Source: Lachnospiraceae bacterium
GTDB taxonomy: Bacteria; Bacillota; Clostridia; Lachnospirales; Lachnospiraceae
Length of the DNA stretch: 42,327 bases
Assembly: GCA_021203145.1 (NCBI GenBank)
Contig: JAJQBS010000120.1
Coordinates: 1 to 42,327 of the forward strand
Reading direction: 5' to 3'
Each line of letters starts with the position of its first letter. Positions within the stretch are counted from its first letter, which is position 1. The translations under genes were made by a program, and so were the position numbers. Under the pieces are notes generated by a model. It saw nothing but the letters and a program-made list of their open reading frames with translations. It was not told the DNA's origin and made no database searches. Positions 1 through 7,463 of this stretch are shown here, piece after piece.

Positions 1-70
1 ATACATTTCTGGCAGTCTCTGTCACTATGATTCCTACAGTAAATTTACGCCGTCGAATCAGACATTCCTT

Positions 71-99
71 TTGACATCGTTTCCTTCATCTGCTATACT
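71..99 (+). promoter_or_regulatory. sigma-A promoter for the left LysR gene
   Basis: A consensus -35 box TTGACA (71-76) and a -10 box TATACT (94-99) are separated by exactly 17 bp. Transcription would start near 106, leaving a leader of about 170 nt before the LysR start codon at 279. Confidence 0.75.
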
Positions 100-105
100 G
101 CTACC

Positions 106-278
106 TATAAAGAATATCAATTATGCAAAGGGTCGGAACCGATACGGACTCCTTCGGGAGACCGCGTCGAAGCTTTGCAGTTACTGTTCACGCCCATGCC
201 GCCCCGGCGAGGAGCGAAAGCATAGAGCATTCGGGCATCTGCACCATTCTCACGTTACACCAGAAACGAGGTAGCACT
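106..278 (+). promoter_or_regulatory. structured 5' leader of the LysR gene
   Basis: The region between the predicted transcription start and the ribosome site is long and can fold. An outer stem GCAAAG (125-130)/CTTTGC (173-178) encloses a hairpin CGG-A-CTCC-TTCG-GGAG-A-CCG (145-164) with a stable UUCG tetraloop. It matches no riboswitch class that I recognise. The ribosome site GAGG at 269-272 lies just before the ATG. Any regulatory role is inference. Confidence 0.35.
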
Positions 279-1139
279 ATGGAATTAAATTATATCAATG
301 AATTTGTCGTCCTTGCACGCGTGCTTCATTTCCAGGAGGCAGCAGATCTCCTTTTTATCGGCCAGTCCTCCCTCTCAAAGCATATCAAATCGATTGAGAC
401 AGATCTGGGGGAGGACCTGTTCATCCGCTCCAAAAAGGGCGCTGTGCTGTCTGATTTTGGGAAAGCATGGCTGCCCTACGCGGAGCAGATGGTCAGCATC
501 CAGAAGGAATACACCCAGAACCTGCTTGGCCGAGAGTCGGAAGCTCCGGAGGTCAACATCGGGTATATTCCCCTGGTAACGCTTTACAATTTCATGCCCT
601 TTTTTAAGGATTATAAAAAGCAGCATCCTCACTGCCAGTATTCCTTTTTGCAGGGAAGCGAAAAGGATCTGCTCGACTGGCTGCAGCAGAAAAAGGCCGA
701 TTTTATTCTGACCGGAAATTACGACATCCCGGAGGATCTCTATCATCAGCAGTTTTACACCTGCGATACTCTTTCTGTCGTGATACCCGAATCTCACCCG
801 CTCGCCAGGAAAAAATCAATCCTCCTGGAAGACCTGAAAGCGGAAGTCCTGATTGAGTTCCGTCACATGAGTTCTCTGCGCAGCTGCCTCAGGAAAGCCG
901 ATCCGACCTTTGATCTGCACCCTTCGATCTCCGTTGACAGGGCATCGGTTCTCTTTGATCTGGTCCAAAAGGGGATGGGCGTGTCGATTCTGACACACAA
1001 TATGGCATCCCATCTGGAGATAGAGGGTACTGTGATCCGTCCCATCACGCCGGATATTTTTTACGAGATCTACATGGTCTACCCCATCCGGAAGACGCCT
1101 CTGGTCGCCAGGGAATTCGCTGCCTTTCTCAAAGGGTAA
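279..1139 (+). CDS. LysR-family transcriptional regulator
   Basis: A 286-residue LysR-type regulator. The N-terminal winged helix-turn-helix (about residues 1-60) shows the family pattern of an AADLLFIGQSSLSKHIKSIE-like segment and a following LGEDLF. A periplasmic-binding-like effector domain follows from about residue 88. ATG 279 was chosen over the upstream in-frame ATG at 123 because it begins exactly at the conserved LysR N-terminus (MELNYINEF) and has a GAGG ribosome site 7 nt away. It is transcribed toward the NIF3-like gene and the stop codons are only 6 bp apart. The target is unknown. The LTTR-like elements near 7281-7296 and 42188-42203 are candidates, as is its own region. Confidence 0.93.
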   Translation: MELNYINEFVVLARVLHFQEAADLLFIGQSSLSKHIKSIETDLGEDLFIRSKKGAVLSDFGKAWLPYAEQMVSIQKEYTQNLLGRESEAPEVNIGYIPLVTLYNFMPFFKDYKKQHPHCQYSFLQGSEKDLLDWLQQKKADFILTGNYDIPEDLYHQQFYTCDTLSVVIPESHPLARKKSILLEDLKAEVLIEFRHMSSLRSCLRKADPTFDLHPSISVDRASVLFDLVQKGMGVSILTHNMASHLEIEGTVIRPITPDIFYEIYMVYPIRKTPLVAREFAAFLKG

Positions 1140-1145
1140 GAGATT

Positions 1146-1994
1146 CTATTTTGTGATGTATGAGAAGCTGTCGCCGGACTGCACATATTTCATCGGGACT
1201 TCGCAGCCGATGACTCTGGGCAGATACCGAAGCATGTAGCGCATGCCGAGCTCTTCTACATTGAAATGTCCCATTTCCAGGATGGTCTTCGGTATCCCTG
1301 CCGCGCAGGAATCACGGACGTAAGCGCTCAGCGTCCAGTCGATGATTTCAAAGGGGATCAGTACATCCACCTGCTCCTGCCTGACTCTTTTCATCACCCC
1401 GCCGTCCGGAACCTCTGTCTGGTCCCCAAAAGGCTTTTTTGTCCCCTGCACATGCTCACAAAAGAGTACTCTGCGAACAGCCGTATCATGGCTTCCCACC
1501 ACACGGATGCCGGAAATATTCAGTTTCTTCATCAGGAAATCTGCCAGCTCCGGTACGGTCGTCTGCGGAATTTCGTAGAGCAGCGGTTTTTTCGTATCTC
1601 CGACGACATATTCCTTCCAGCCAAGCTCGTTCATGATTCCGTAGAAAATCCCATCAATGTTCTCTCCGCTGTGACCCCCGTGGATGTGGTCGTGATCGCG
1701 GTAGACAACGATCCCGTTCTCTTCCAACAGCTTTTTCTTTTCCTCGTATACCGGATCGCCTTCCAGCCAGTCCGTCGTATCCTCATGACTGTAAAAGAGC
1801 GGCTCGTGGCATATGATCAGATTGGCTTTTTCCTGCACTGCTTTTTGGATCACTTCCATCGATGCAAAACAGGTAAGAATGATTCCGCTGCACTCTTCGT
1901 CCGCGTTCCCGATTTTTACCACATCACAGGTATGCGGATTCCCAAGCGGCGGATGAAATGCTTCCAGCTTTTGTATGATCTCTTTAATTTTCAC
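1146..1994 (-). CDS. NIF3/DUF34 family metal-binding protein
   Basis: A 282-residue protein of the NIF3 (DUF34, YbgI-like) family. It shows the family's metal-ligand segments: LIICHEPLFY near residues 78-87, a histidine-rich YRDHDHIH about 20 residues later, and GHFNVEELG near the C-terminus. Family members are toroidal di-metal proteins sometimes annotated as GTP cyclohydrolase I type 2, with no settled reaction. The start is a GTG at 1994, 8 nt after an AAAGGGGA ribosome site. The gene has its own promoter (2066-2094), embedded in CAATTC repeats, and ends 6 bp from the convergent LysR gene. A link to the redox genes beside it is inferred only from position. Confidence 0.85.
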   Translation of the reverse strand: MKIKEIIQKLEAFHPPLGNPHTCDVVKIGNADEECSGIILTCFASMEVIQKAVQEKANLIICHEPLFYSHEDTTDWLEGDPVYEEKKKLLEENGIVVYRDHDHIHGGHSGENIDGIFYGIMNELGWKEYVVGDTKKPLLYEIPQTTVPELADFLMKKLNISGIRVVGSHDTAVRRVLFCEHVQGTKKPFGDQTEVPDGGVMKRVRQEQVDVLIPFEIIDWTLSAYVRDSCAAGIPKTILEMGHFNVEELGMRYMLRYLPRVIGCEVPMKYVQSGDSFSYITK

Positions 1995-2035
1995 TGCTTT
2001 TTCCCCTTTCTGTAATTCCTTATGTAATAACCCGA

Positions 2036-2096
2036 CAATTCCAGCAAATCAATTCCAACGCATTAATTATAACAATTCAATTCCAGCAATTCAATT
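2036..2096. repeat. CAATTC repeat cluster over the NIF3 promoter
   Basis: The hexamer CAATTC occurs five times in 57 bp (2036, 2050, 2073, 2078 and 2087). The larger unit AATTCCAGCAAWTCAATT is repeated at 2037-2054 and 2079-2096 with one mismatch and a 42-bp period. The repeats flank and overlap the NIF3 promoter, so an operator array is plausible. Low-complexity AT-rich drift is the alternative. Confidence 0.5.
2066..2094 (-). promoter_or_regulatory. promoter of the NIF3-like gene
   Basis: Reading on the - strand, a -35 box TTGAAT (2089-2094) and a perfect -10 box TATAAT (2066-2071) are separated by 17 bp, about 70 bp upstream of the GTG start. Confidence 0.65.
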
Positions 2097-2173
2097 TTTA
2101 TAGCCTTATTTCTATCCCTGTTGCCTCGATATGCCAATATAAAATTGCAATTATTCGAAGCAGACCGCAGGCT

Positions 2174-2202
2174 GCCCGCTGTTCCGTTTCATTGCAGCGA
2201 GC
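2174..2202 (-). terminator. possible weak terminator hairpin after the ferredoxin gene
   Basis: GCCCGCTG (2174-2181) pairs with CAGCGAGC (2195-2202), giving an 8-bp stem with one G-U pair, 36 bp after the ferredoxin stop. There is no U tract, so it may only be an RNA-stabilising stem. No gene is seen between 1995 and 2237. Confidence 0.25.
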
Positions 2203-2237
2203 TTTAGGATCATCACTCTTTCCGCGCTCTGACAGCC

Positions 2238-2540
2238 TCAGGGCAGCTTCCCCTTTGTCAGCTCTTTGATCACACCGGGCTCCGTGACGATCATGCGGTT
2301 CATCGGCGAGGAGGTCGCTCCGCGGAAGGCCGTGATCGGGTAGCCGTAGGTATCATTTGACATTCCGATGGCACGTCCGCGGCAGTTCAGGTAGCACTGG
2401 CCGCAGCTCTGGCAGTTTTCCGGGTAGGCCAGCACAGATTTGCGGGCCTTTTCATCAAAATAGAAGACATCCATCGGGCAAATCTCCACGCAGTTTTTGC
2501 ATCCGATGCAGCGATTCAGATCGATTCTTACGACGCTCAT
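2238..2540 (-). CDS. 2x[4Fe-4S] ferredoxin, partner of flavoprotein 1
   Basis: A 100-residue ferredoxin with two complete Cx2Cx2Cx3C cluster motifs (C11, C14, C17, C21-Pro and C43, C46, C49, C53), plus a C-terminal extension of about 45 residues. It overlaps the end of the FAD protein by 4 nt (ATGA), the usual sign of translational coupling and of a two-subunit complex. The arrangement is like the alpha/beta subunits of adenylylsulfate reductase, so AprB-like electron delivery to the FAD subunit is the likely role. A close paralog sits at 10582-10803, beside the paralogous flavoprotein. The C-terminal extension is missing there. Confidence 0.9.
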   Translation of the reverse strand: MSVVRIDLNRCIGCKNCVEICPMDVFYFDEKARKSVLAYPENCQSCGQCYLNCRGRAIGMSNDTYGYPITAFRGATSSPMNRMIVTEPGVIKELTKGKLP

Positions 2541-4414
2541 TTTCGCTCCCCCTTTCCTTTACGGCCTCTTTCGGGCAGCCGGAAACCCATTTTTTCCGGC
2601 TCACCCGGGAAATAAAATACATAACGGGACTGATAGGCTTCCTCTCTGTCGCCTGCCCAGGCGTCCGGAACCGGCACCCTGTTGAATGTACTCTCTCCAT
2701 CCGCTGCCTTTCTCTGCGTGATGTAGCAAAGATAATTTTCATCATCGCGGAACGGATAGTCTTCGCGGTAGGTTGAGCCGCGGCTCTCTTTGCGCTCCAG
2801 ACCTGCTCTAAGCTTTAATTCCGCAGAGAGGACTTTATGCTTCATTTCCAGGCAAAGCCGCAGGTCATGGCTGGTAGCTGCCTGCAGCTTCGGAATTACA
2901 TGGTCACGCATATATTCCACCTGCACCAGGGCTGCCTGCAGGGTCTCTTCGCTTTTTACCACGGTGATCCAGTAAGGCGCCATAATGGAATGCAACACAT
3001 CGCGCGCCCAGTTCGGGTCAAAGCCGTTTTCGTGGTTCAGCGGGGCAAGGATTTCTTCTTTTTTCTGCAGAACCTCCTCTTCCGGCAGCGCCTCAAAGCT
3101 CTGTCCTGCCGCATAAGAAGCCGCCGCGCGGCCCGCATGATCGCCGTCGATCGATGTAAAGCAGGAGGTAAATCCTACGCCGCAGGGATAGGCCGAACCA
3201 GACGGGGAAGTCGCATGGATTCCGTCTCCGGCTACATAAAGTCCGGCAATCTCCGTTTTTCCGTCTGTCTCTCCGAGTCCGCAGAACACGCCGGATGTAA
3301 GATGGCAGCACATACCGGTCGCCGCTCCCGCCAGCGTACTTGCCGCTACCGGCGTACTCATTTTCCCGGAGCGCACCTCCTCCGGGTCTGTATCATAGAC
3401 CTTTGAACCGCCCCTTCTGGTATAATTGGCTGTCGCCACATTCTGGATCTCACTGCCATTTGCGAGCGGCACACCGTTTACGGAGTTCTGCACCCGCTTC
3501 ATGACCATCGCGTACCCTTTCGCCGCCGCGTATCCGGAGGCACTTTCCAGATCCACGTCGCCGCCGCACAGCCAGATGTTTTCCAGGTACTGCCAGTGGT
3601 TGTCCAGAAATACATTGCCCGGTGCCTGGTTGGAGGTCGTATGGAAATCCTCGAATTCCTTTCCCGTGATCGGAAGCCCCAGCTCCCAGGCCATATATTC
3701 GCCGTCAAAGGTATCGCCGCCTACCGGGTATCCCGTCGGCTTGTAGCTGCCGCCTCCGGTCGCCATGACCACTGCCTTCGCGCTCACGGTGATCACCTGG
3801 CCGCTCGGGACATGGAAACCGATCACGCCGCAGATTTTTGAGGGCTCTGTCGCATCGGATTCCGCTGCTCCCGCAATCAGGTCTGTCACCATCGTGTGTT
3901 CCAGATGCGGAATCTCATACCGTTTCAATACCTCAATCCATTTTTTATGACGGTCAAATTTGTCAAACATCTCCCGGTATCCGACAAAATCCTCCCGCTC
4001 ATAAAAATCCCCGGCCTCCGCCGCCTTCGGATACTGGGCGAGGATTCCCCAGTCTGTCAGACGCTCATAAATCCCTTTGGATTCCTTCAGCCAGCACTCA
4101 TACCAGCGCAGATTGCACAGATAGTCGCCTCCGCGCTTCATTGCCTCCTTAAAGGCCTCCTCATCGTCCCCCCGCTCCGGGTCGAACCAACGAAAACTCG
4201 ACGGCCAGGGTGAAAGTCCGGAATAACCGGGTTTTCCCTTGTCAATCACGAGGACATTCTGCCCTGCCTCTTTTGCGGAGACAGCCGCATTCAGCCCTGC
4301 AAACCCACAGCCGATCACCACAACGTCTGCCTGATAGGATTCTTCATACGGGCATGTTACCTTTTCCGGCCTTGGCAGCTCCATAATACGGGGCGCTTTG
4401 TTAGTCTCTTTCAT
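2537..4414 (-). CDS. FAD-dependent reductase 1, AprA/fumarate reductase-like
   Basis: A 625-residue flavoprotein of the succinate dehydrogenase/fumarate reductase/adenylylsulfate reductase superfamily. It has an N-terminal FAD dinucleotide motif GCGFAG (35-40) followed by the acidic strand end VLVIDKG. A late GLYVAGDG segment contacts FAD. The C-terminal helical domain contains the ERKESRG motif and the aromatic YREDYPFRDD stretch typical of this superfamily. There is no signal peptide, so it is cytoplasmic. ATG 4414 fits the AAGGAAG ribosome site better than the in-frame GTG at 4423. It is co-transcribed with its ferredoxin and paralogous to the protein at 10805-12691. The substrate cannot be told from the sequence. 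AprA-like annotation would not imply sulfate reduction, as no sat or dsr genes are present. Confidence 0.9.
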   Translation of the reverse strand: MKETNKAPRIMELPRPEKVTCPYEESYQADVVVIGCGFAGLNAAVSAKEAGQNVLVIDKGKPGYSGLSPWPSSFRWFDPERGDDEEAFKEAMKRGGDYLCNLRWYECWLKESKGIYERLTDWGILAQYPKAAEAGDFYEREDFVGYREMFDKFDRHKKWIEVLKRYEIPHLEHTMVTDLIAGAAESDATEPSKICGVIGFHVPSGQVITVSAKAVVMATGGGSYKPTGYPVGGDTFDGEYMAWELGLPITGKEFEDFHTTSNQAPGNVFLDNHWQYLENIWLCGGDVDLESASGYAAAKGYAMVMKRVQNSVNGVPLANGSEIQNVATANYTRRGGSKVYDTDPEEVRSGKMSTPVAASTLAGAATGMCCHLTSGVFCGLGETDGKTEIAGLYVAGDGIHATSPSGSAYPCGVGFTSCFTSIDGDHAGRAAASYAAGQSFEALPEEEVLQKKEEILAPLNHENGFDPNWARDVLHSIMAPYWITVVKSEETLQAALVQVEYMRDHVIPKLQAATSHDLRLCLEMKHKVLSAELKLRAGLERKESRGSTYREDYPFRDDENYLCYITQRKAADGESTFNRVPVPDAWAGDREEAYQSRYVFYFPGEPEKMGFRLPERGRKGKGERK

Positions 4415-4440
4415 GCTGTTCACTTCCTTATCTTAATAGT

Positions 4441-4458
4441 AAACGACTTCAGTCATTT
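4441..4458. promoter_or_regulatory. palindromic operator upstream of flavoprotein 1
   Basis: AAACGACT-TC-AGTCATTT is an 8-2-8 inverted repeat with one mismatch, 26 bp upstream of the start codon. It abuts a -10-like TACTATTA element on the - strand. The same architecture recurs at 15640-15657 and 17172-17189, so it is likely a regulator site. The rest of the 4415-4603 intergenic region shows nothing clear. Confidence 0.5.
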
Positions 4459-4603
4459 TCCTTTTCTGCTCTTTTGAATTCCGCCTTAACAGGTTTCGTT
4501 CTTACAGGACTCCCCATCCTTAAAACGCACACACAGTCATCTGCTTTCACACGTGTTCCCGCCATTCTGTGCTTTCTGTACGTCATGCGAACCGGATTCC
4601 ACT

Positions 4604-7165
4604 TTATCCAAACAGCTCCTCATGCCGTGCGTGCTCCATCACAGCCTTCGTGACATCCGCAGTTTTGTCCGGGCGTCCGATCAGCACGGCCCCCTGCAGG
4701 GCACTTCCCATGAACCAGTACTGTTCCTGGCTGTTATCTACATCGTCGACAGTTTTTACCAGACTATACGGTACGCCGCTCTGTTTGCCCGGATCGCCGA
4801 TCGCGAACAGGGTCGTCCCGAAGCCATCCAGATTCAGTCCCAGCAGCTGTTTCTCATACGCAAGCCGTTCTCCCGCCGCATTTGCTCCCGCAATCCGTCC
4901 CTGCTCGGACGCCTCCGCCCAGAGTTGGAAGTTCACGCCGTCGTACTGGGCGCAGTCTCCGCAGGCATAAATATCCTGCAGGCTGGTCTCCATAAAAGCG
5001 TTCACAGCAATCGCGCGCTCCACCTGGATTCCGGCATCCTGCGCGGCTTTCACATTCGCCCGGTTTCCGCAGGAGACGATCACGAAATCCGCCGGGAAGG
5101 TCTCTCCGGTTTTCAGCTTTACGGCATTCGCGTGTTCTTCGCCCAGAACCCCTTCTATCTGTACTCCTTCCAGGCAGGTCACGCCAAGGTCCGCCATCTT
5201 CTTTCGCAGCACCGCGGCAGAATCCGCGTCCGCCTGGCGTCCGATGATCTGAGGCGCGGCCTCCAGCACAGTCACATGGATTCCATTGCGCAGCAGCTCG
5301 CTCGCCGCCTCCAGTCCCAGGACGCCGCCTCCGATCACGACTGCGTTTTTAGCCGTTTTCATCCAGTCCTGAATCTTCCGGCTGTCGGAGAGATGACGGA
5401 TCGTCACTACGCCCTCCTTCTGCCAGCCTTCAAACGGCGGGATAAAGCATTCCGCGCCGGTCGCAAAGATCAGACGGTCATAGGGAATCTCCTCGCCGGT
5501 TTTCGCGGTGTGGACGATTTTTCGCTCCGGATCCAGCATTTCCGCCGTCTCGCCCAGGCGCAGGCGGATCGCAAGCTCCTCGTACCATGCGGCCGGATGC
5601 AGATAAAGCTCCTCATCCGGTGCGTCCGCAATGCTGAGATTTTTTGTCAGCATCGGGCGATGGATCGGCAGATAATCCTCCGCGGATAAAATCAGAATCT
5701 CTCCGGTCTGATCTCTTTTCCGGATCGCTTCCGCCGCCGAAACACCGGCAACGCCGCCCCCAAGGATGACATAGCGCAGACTGGTGTCTTTCCGGTAAGA
5801 GATCTCCTCCTCCTCGACCGGCACACACTGATCCAGCCCCACTCCGCAGACCGGGCAGGCGCCCAGCGACGCGTCAAAGATTTCCCCACAGACCAGGCAC
5901 TTTACAAGCCTCGGCTTTCTGGGGTTCGGCACCCGCCGGGCGCTGCATCCGACTCCAAAACCATAATTTGCAGCATTTTTGAGATCATTCTCTGTCAGTT
6001 CCCCGACAAAGAAGCTGCTCTGGATGCTTAAGTCAAATCCGAGAAACTTCAGATGCTCTCTCAGGAAATCCGCGCCGTCTTCCTGTGAAGAAATCTTATA
6101 AAAAAGCGACGCCAGCTTGCCCTTACACATTTCCGCATCCAGAGACGTCACCACATCCCAGATCGCTTTCGCCGGATTCCCCTGCGAGATCGTCGTCCCG
6201 AGAAGCAGGACGTCCGCCGAGAGCGCCATCTGGATCGCCTGGTTCCGATCCGTGCAGGACAGGTCACAGCAAGTGACACTGGAAACCTCTGCTTCCTTCA
6301 GGCCATTTTTCACACAGGCTGCGTAATCTGATAACTCATTCGTTCCTTCATATATAATTACCACGTGCGGCGACACGATATTGGAAGCATTAGCCTGTTC
6401 CTGTGGAAATGCCGTCTCAGACTTCGATTCGTCCTCTCTGCTCTGCCGCAGGTAGAAATCCAGCATTTCTTCCAGTCTCTCCCCGCTCACCGCCGGTCCC
6501 ACAGACGGAAAAACCGTCGTCACCTTCTGCTCCCGCACAAACGCGGCCGCGTTTCCGGCGTCTGCGCTTCTGCCGGCGTCTGCCAGATCTTCAAAATAGT
6601 CCTGCATCCCCAGGCGCCACTGCGTATCTCTCTCACTTCCCGCCTCCGGAAGCTCCAGGCCACTGTACAGAGAGCCAAACGCACTCGATGTGTAAATGCT
6701 GTGTTCCTCCTCATCCAGCACATACAGAGCCGCGCAGAGATTCCCGCCGCCGATCATCTGAAAACGGAACGGGGAGCCCGAAAACGGCAAAGTCCGGTTG
6801 TTCCGGATCTCCAGGCTTTTTGTGCCTTCCGGCAAAACCTTCTTCAGCTGATCAAGCACCGGATACGCGGCAATGATTTCAATCCCGGAATTTTCCAGCA
6901 AAACCCGCAGGACGGATTCCCTGCTGCCTTCTTCTGTAAATACGACCAGATGGTCAATCTGGTCAAACGAAACCATTTCCCGGACGTGAGCAATCCACTG
7001 GTCCGCGTAAGCGTCCGGCACAGTGCCAATCAGCTGATACTTTTCCTGCGTCTGCACCAGATACGAGCCAAAGGCCAGTCCATTTCCCGCATACGACAGA
7101 TTCCGAAATACGCGAAGCCCACTGTCTCTCACCCCGACGTTCCGGACATAACGGTATTTGTCCAT
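4604..7165 (-). CDS. flavodiiron-like core + rubredoxin-like + NADH:rubredoxin reductase fusion
   Basis: An 853-residue multidomain redox protein. Residues 1-245 align with the metallo-beta-lactamase half of flavodiiron proteins (GSYLVQTQEKYQLIGTV matches the family's NSYLI..K.ALIDTV). Residues 266-395 are a flavodoxin-like FMN domain. Residues 423-440 carry a rubredoxin-like CxxC...CPVC pair. Residues 461-853 are an FAD/NAD(P) disulfide-reductase-type domain with GGGVAG (469-474) and a second GGGVLGLEAASE site. Domain order matches high-molecular-weight rubredoxin/NROR systems joined to an FDP. The usual diiron ligands (H-x-E-x-D-H and the D in DAFG) are replaced: 71-83 reads DHLVVFTEEGSRE and 160-166 reads SSAFGSL. 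O2 or NO reduction at a diiron site is therefore doubtful. ATG follows a GAGGTGAGA site. It has its own promoter. Confidence 0.88.
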   Translation of the reverse strand: MDKYRYVRNVGVRDSGLRVFRNLSYAGNGLAFGSYLVQTQEKYQLIGTVPDAYADQWIAHVREMVSFDQIDHLVVFTEEGSRESVLRVLLENSGIEIIAAYPVLDQLKKVLPEGTKSLEIRNNRTLPFSGSPFRFQMIGGGNLCAALYVLDEEEHSIYTSSAFGSLYSGLELPEAGSERDTQWRLGMQDYFEDLADAGRSADAGNAAAFVREQKVTTVFPSVGPAVSGERLEEMLDFYLRQSREDESKSETAFPQEQANASNIVSPHVVIIYEGTNELSDYAACVKNGLKEAEVSSVTCCDLSCTDRNQAIQMALSADVLLLGTTISQGNPAKAIWDVVTSLDAEMCKGKLASLFYKISSQEDGADFLREHLKFLGFDLSIQSSFFVGELTENDLKNAANYGFGVGCSARRVPNPRKPRLVKCLVCGEIFDASLGACPVCGVGLDQCVPVEEEEISYRKDTSLRYVILGGGVAGVSAAEAIRKRDQTGEILILSAEDYLPIHRPMLTKNLSIADAPDEELYLHPAAWYEELAIRLRLGETAEMLDPERKIVHTAKTGEEIPYDRLIFATGAECFIPPFEGWQKEGVVTIRHLSDSRKIQDWMKTAKNAVVIGGGVLGLEAASELLRNGIHVTVLEAAPQIIGRQADADSAAVLRKKMADLGVTCLEGVQIEGVLGEEHANAVKLKTGETFPADFVIVSCGNRANVKAAQDAGIQVERAIAVNAFMETSLQDIYACGDCAQYDGVNFQLWAEASEQGRIAGANAAGERLAYEKQLLGLNLDGFGTTLFAIGDPGKQSGVPYSLVKTVDDVDNSQEQYWFMGSALQGAVLIGRPDKTADVTKAVMEHARHEELFG

Positions 7166-7232
7166 ATTCTCACCTCTTCATTCCTTCCACCCTGTCATTT
7201 TTTTTGAATCATCATGAATTTTTTCAAGGAAA

Positions 7233-7261
7233 ATTATAATAAATGCATAACCAAAGAACAA
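7233..7261 (-). promoter_or_regulatory. promoter of the flavodiiron fusion gene
   Basis: On the - strand, TTGTTC (7256-7261), a 17-bp spacer, then a perfect TATAAT (7233-7238), 68 bp before the start codon. The whole block 7231-7296 is closely matched at 42137-42203. Confidence 0.75.
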
Positions 7262-7280
7262 TTCGATTTCAATAAGGGTA

Positions 7281-7296
7281 ATTCCTGTTTGGAATA
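7281..7296. promoter_or_regulatory. LysR-type operator candidate ATTCC-N5-GGAAT
   Basis: A perfect 5-5-5 inverted repeat, ATTCCTGTTTGGAAT, with the T-N11-A pattern of LysR boxes, centred about 28 bp upstream of the -35 element. That is a normal activator position. A degenerate copy is at the same place in the block at 42137-42203. Confidence 0.5.
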
Positions 7297-7303
7297 ATTG
7301 TCA

Positions 7304-7416
7304 GGATAGGGGAGCGCCCTTTTCCCCCTATCCGCTGCGCCGGCCGCGTATGGCGTAAGCCATAATACTCCTTACGCGGCCGTGTGCATAAAACTGAAAG
7401 GGAGCATCCTGCTCCC
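7304..7416 (-). terminator. cluster of three hairpins after the GltD/XdhB fusion
   Basis: Reading on the - strand after the 7464 stop, the first hairpin is GGGAGCA-N3-TGCTCCC (7400-7416), followed by TTTCAGTTTT; this is the likely terminator. The second is a 10-bp stem CGGCCGCGTA/TACGCGGCCG (7341-7350/7373-7382) enclosing an inner stem TATGGC-GTAA-GCCATA (7349-7364). The third is a 9-bp stem GGATAGGGG/CCCCTATCC (7304-7312/7325-7333). No coding sequence is seen between 7166 and 7463. Confidence 0.6.
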
Positions 7417-7463
7417 TCTCTGATCCATTTTTTCGGTTAATTGGCCAAAAGGCCTGCCTGAGC

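Noticed and set aside
2537..4414. Dissimilatory sulfur metabolism, because of AprAB-like genes.
   Set aside because: There is no sat, dsr or qmo-like gene, three divergent copies are present, and the neighbours are hydrolases and transporters.
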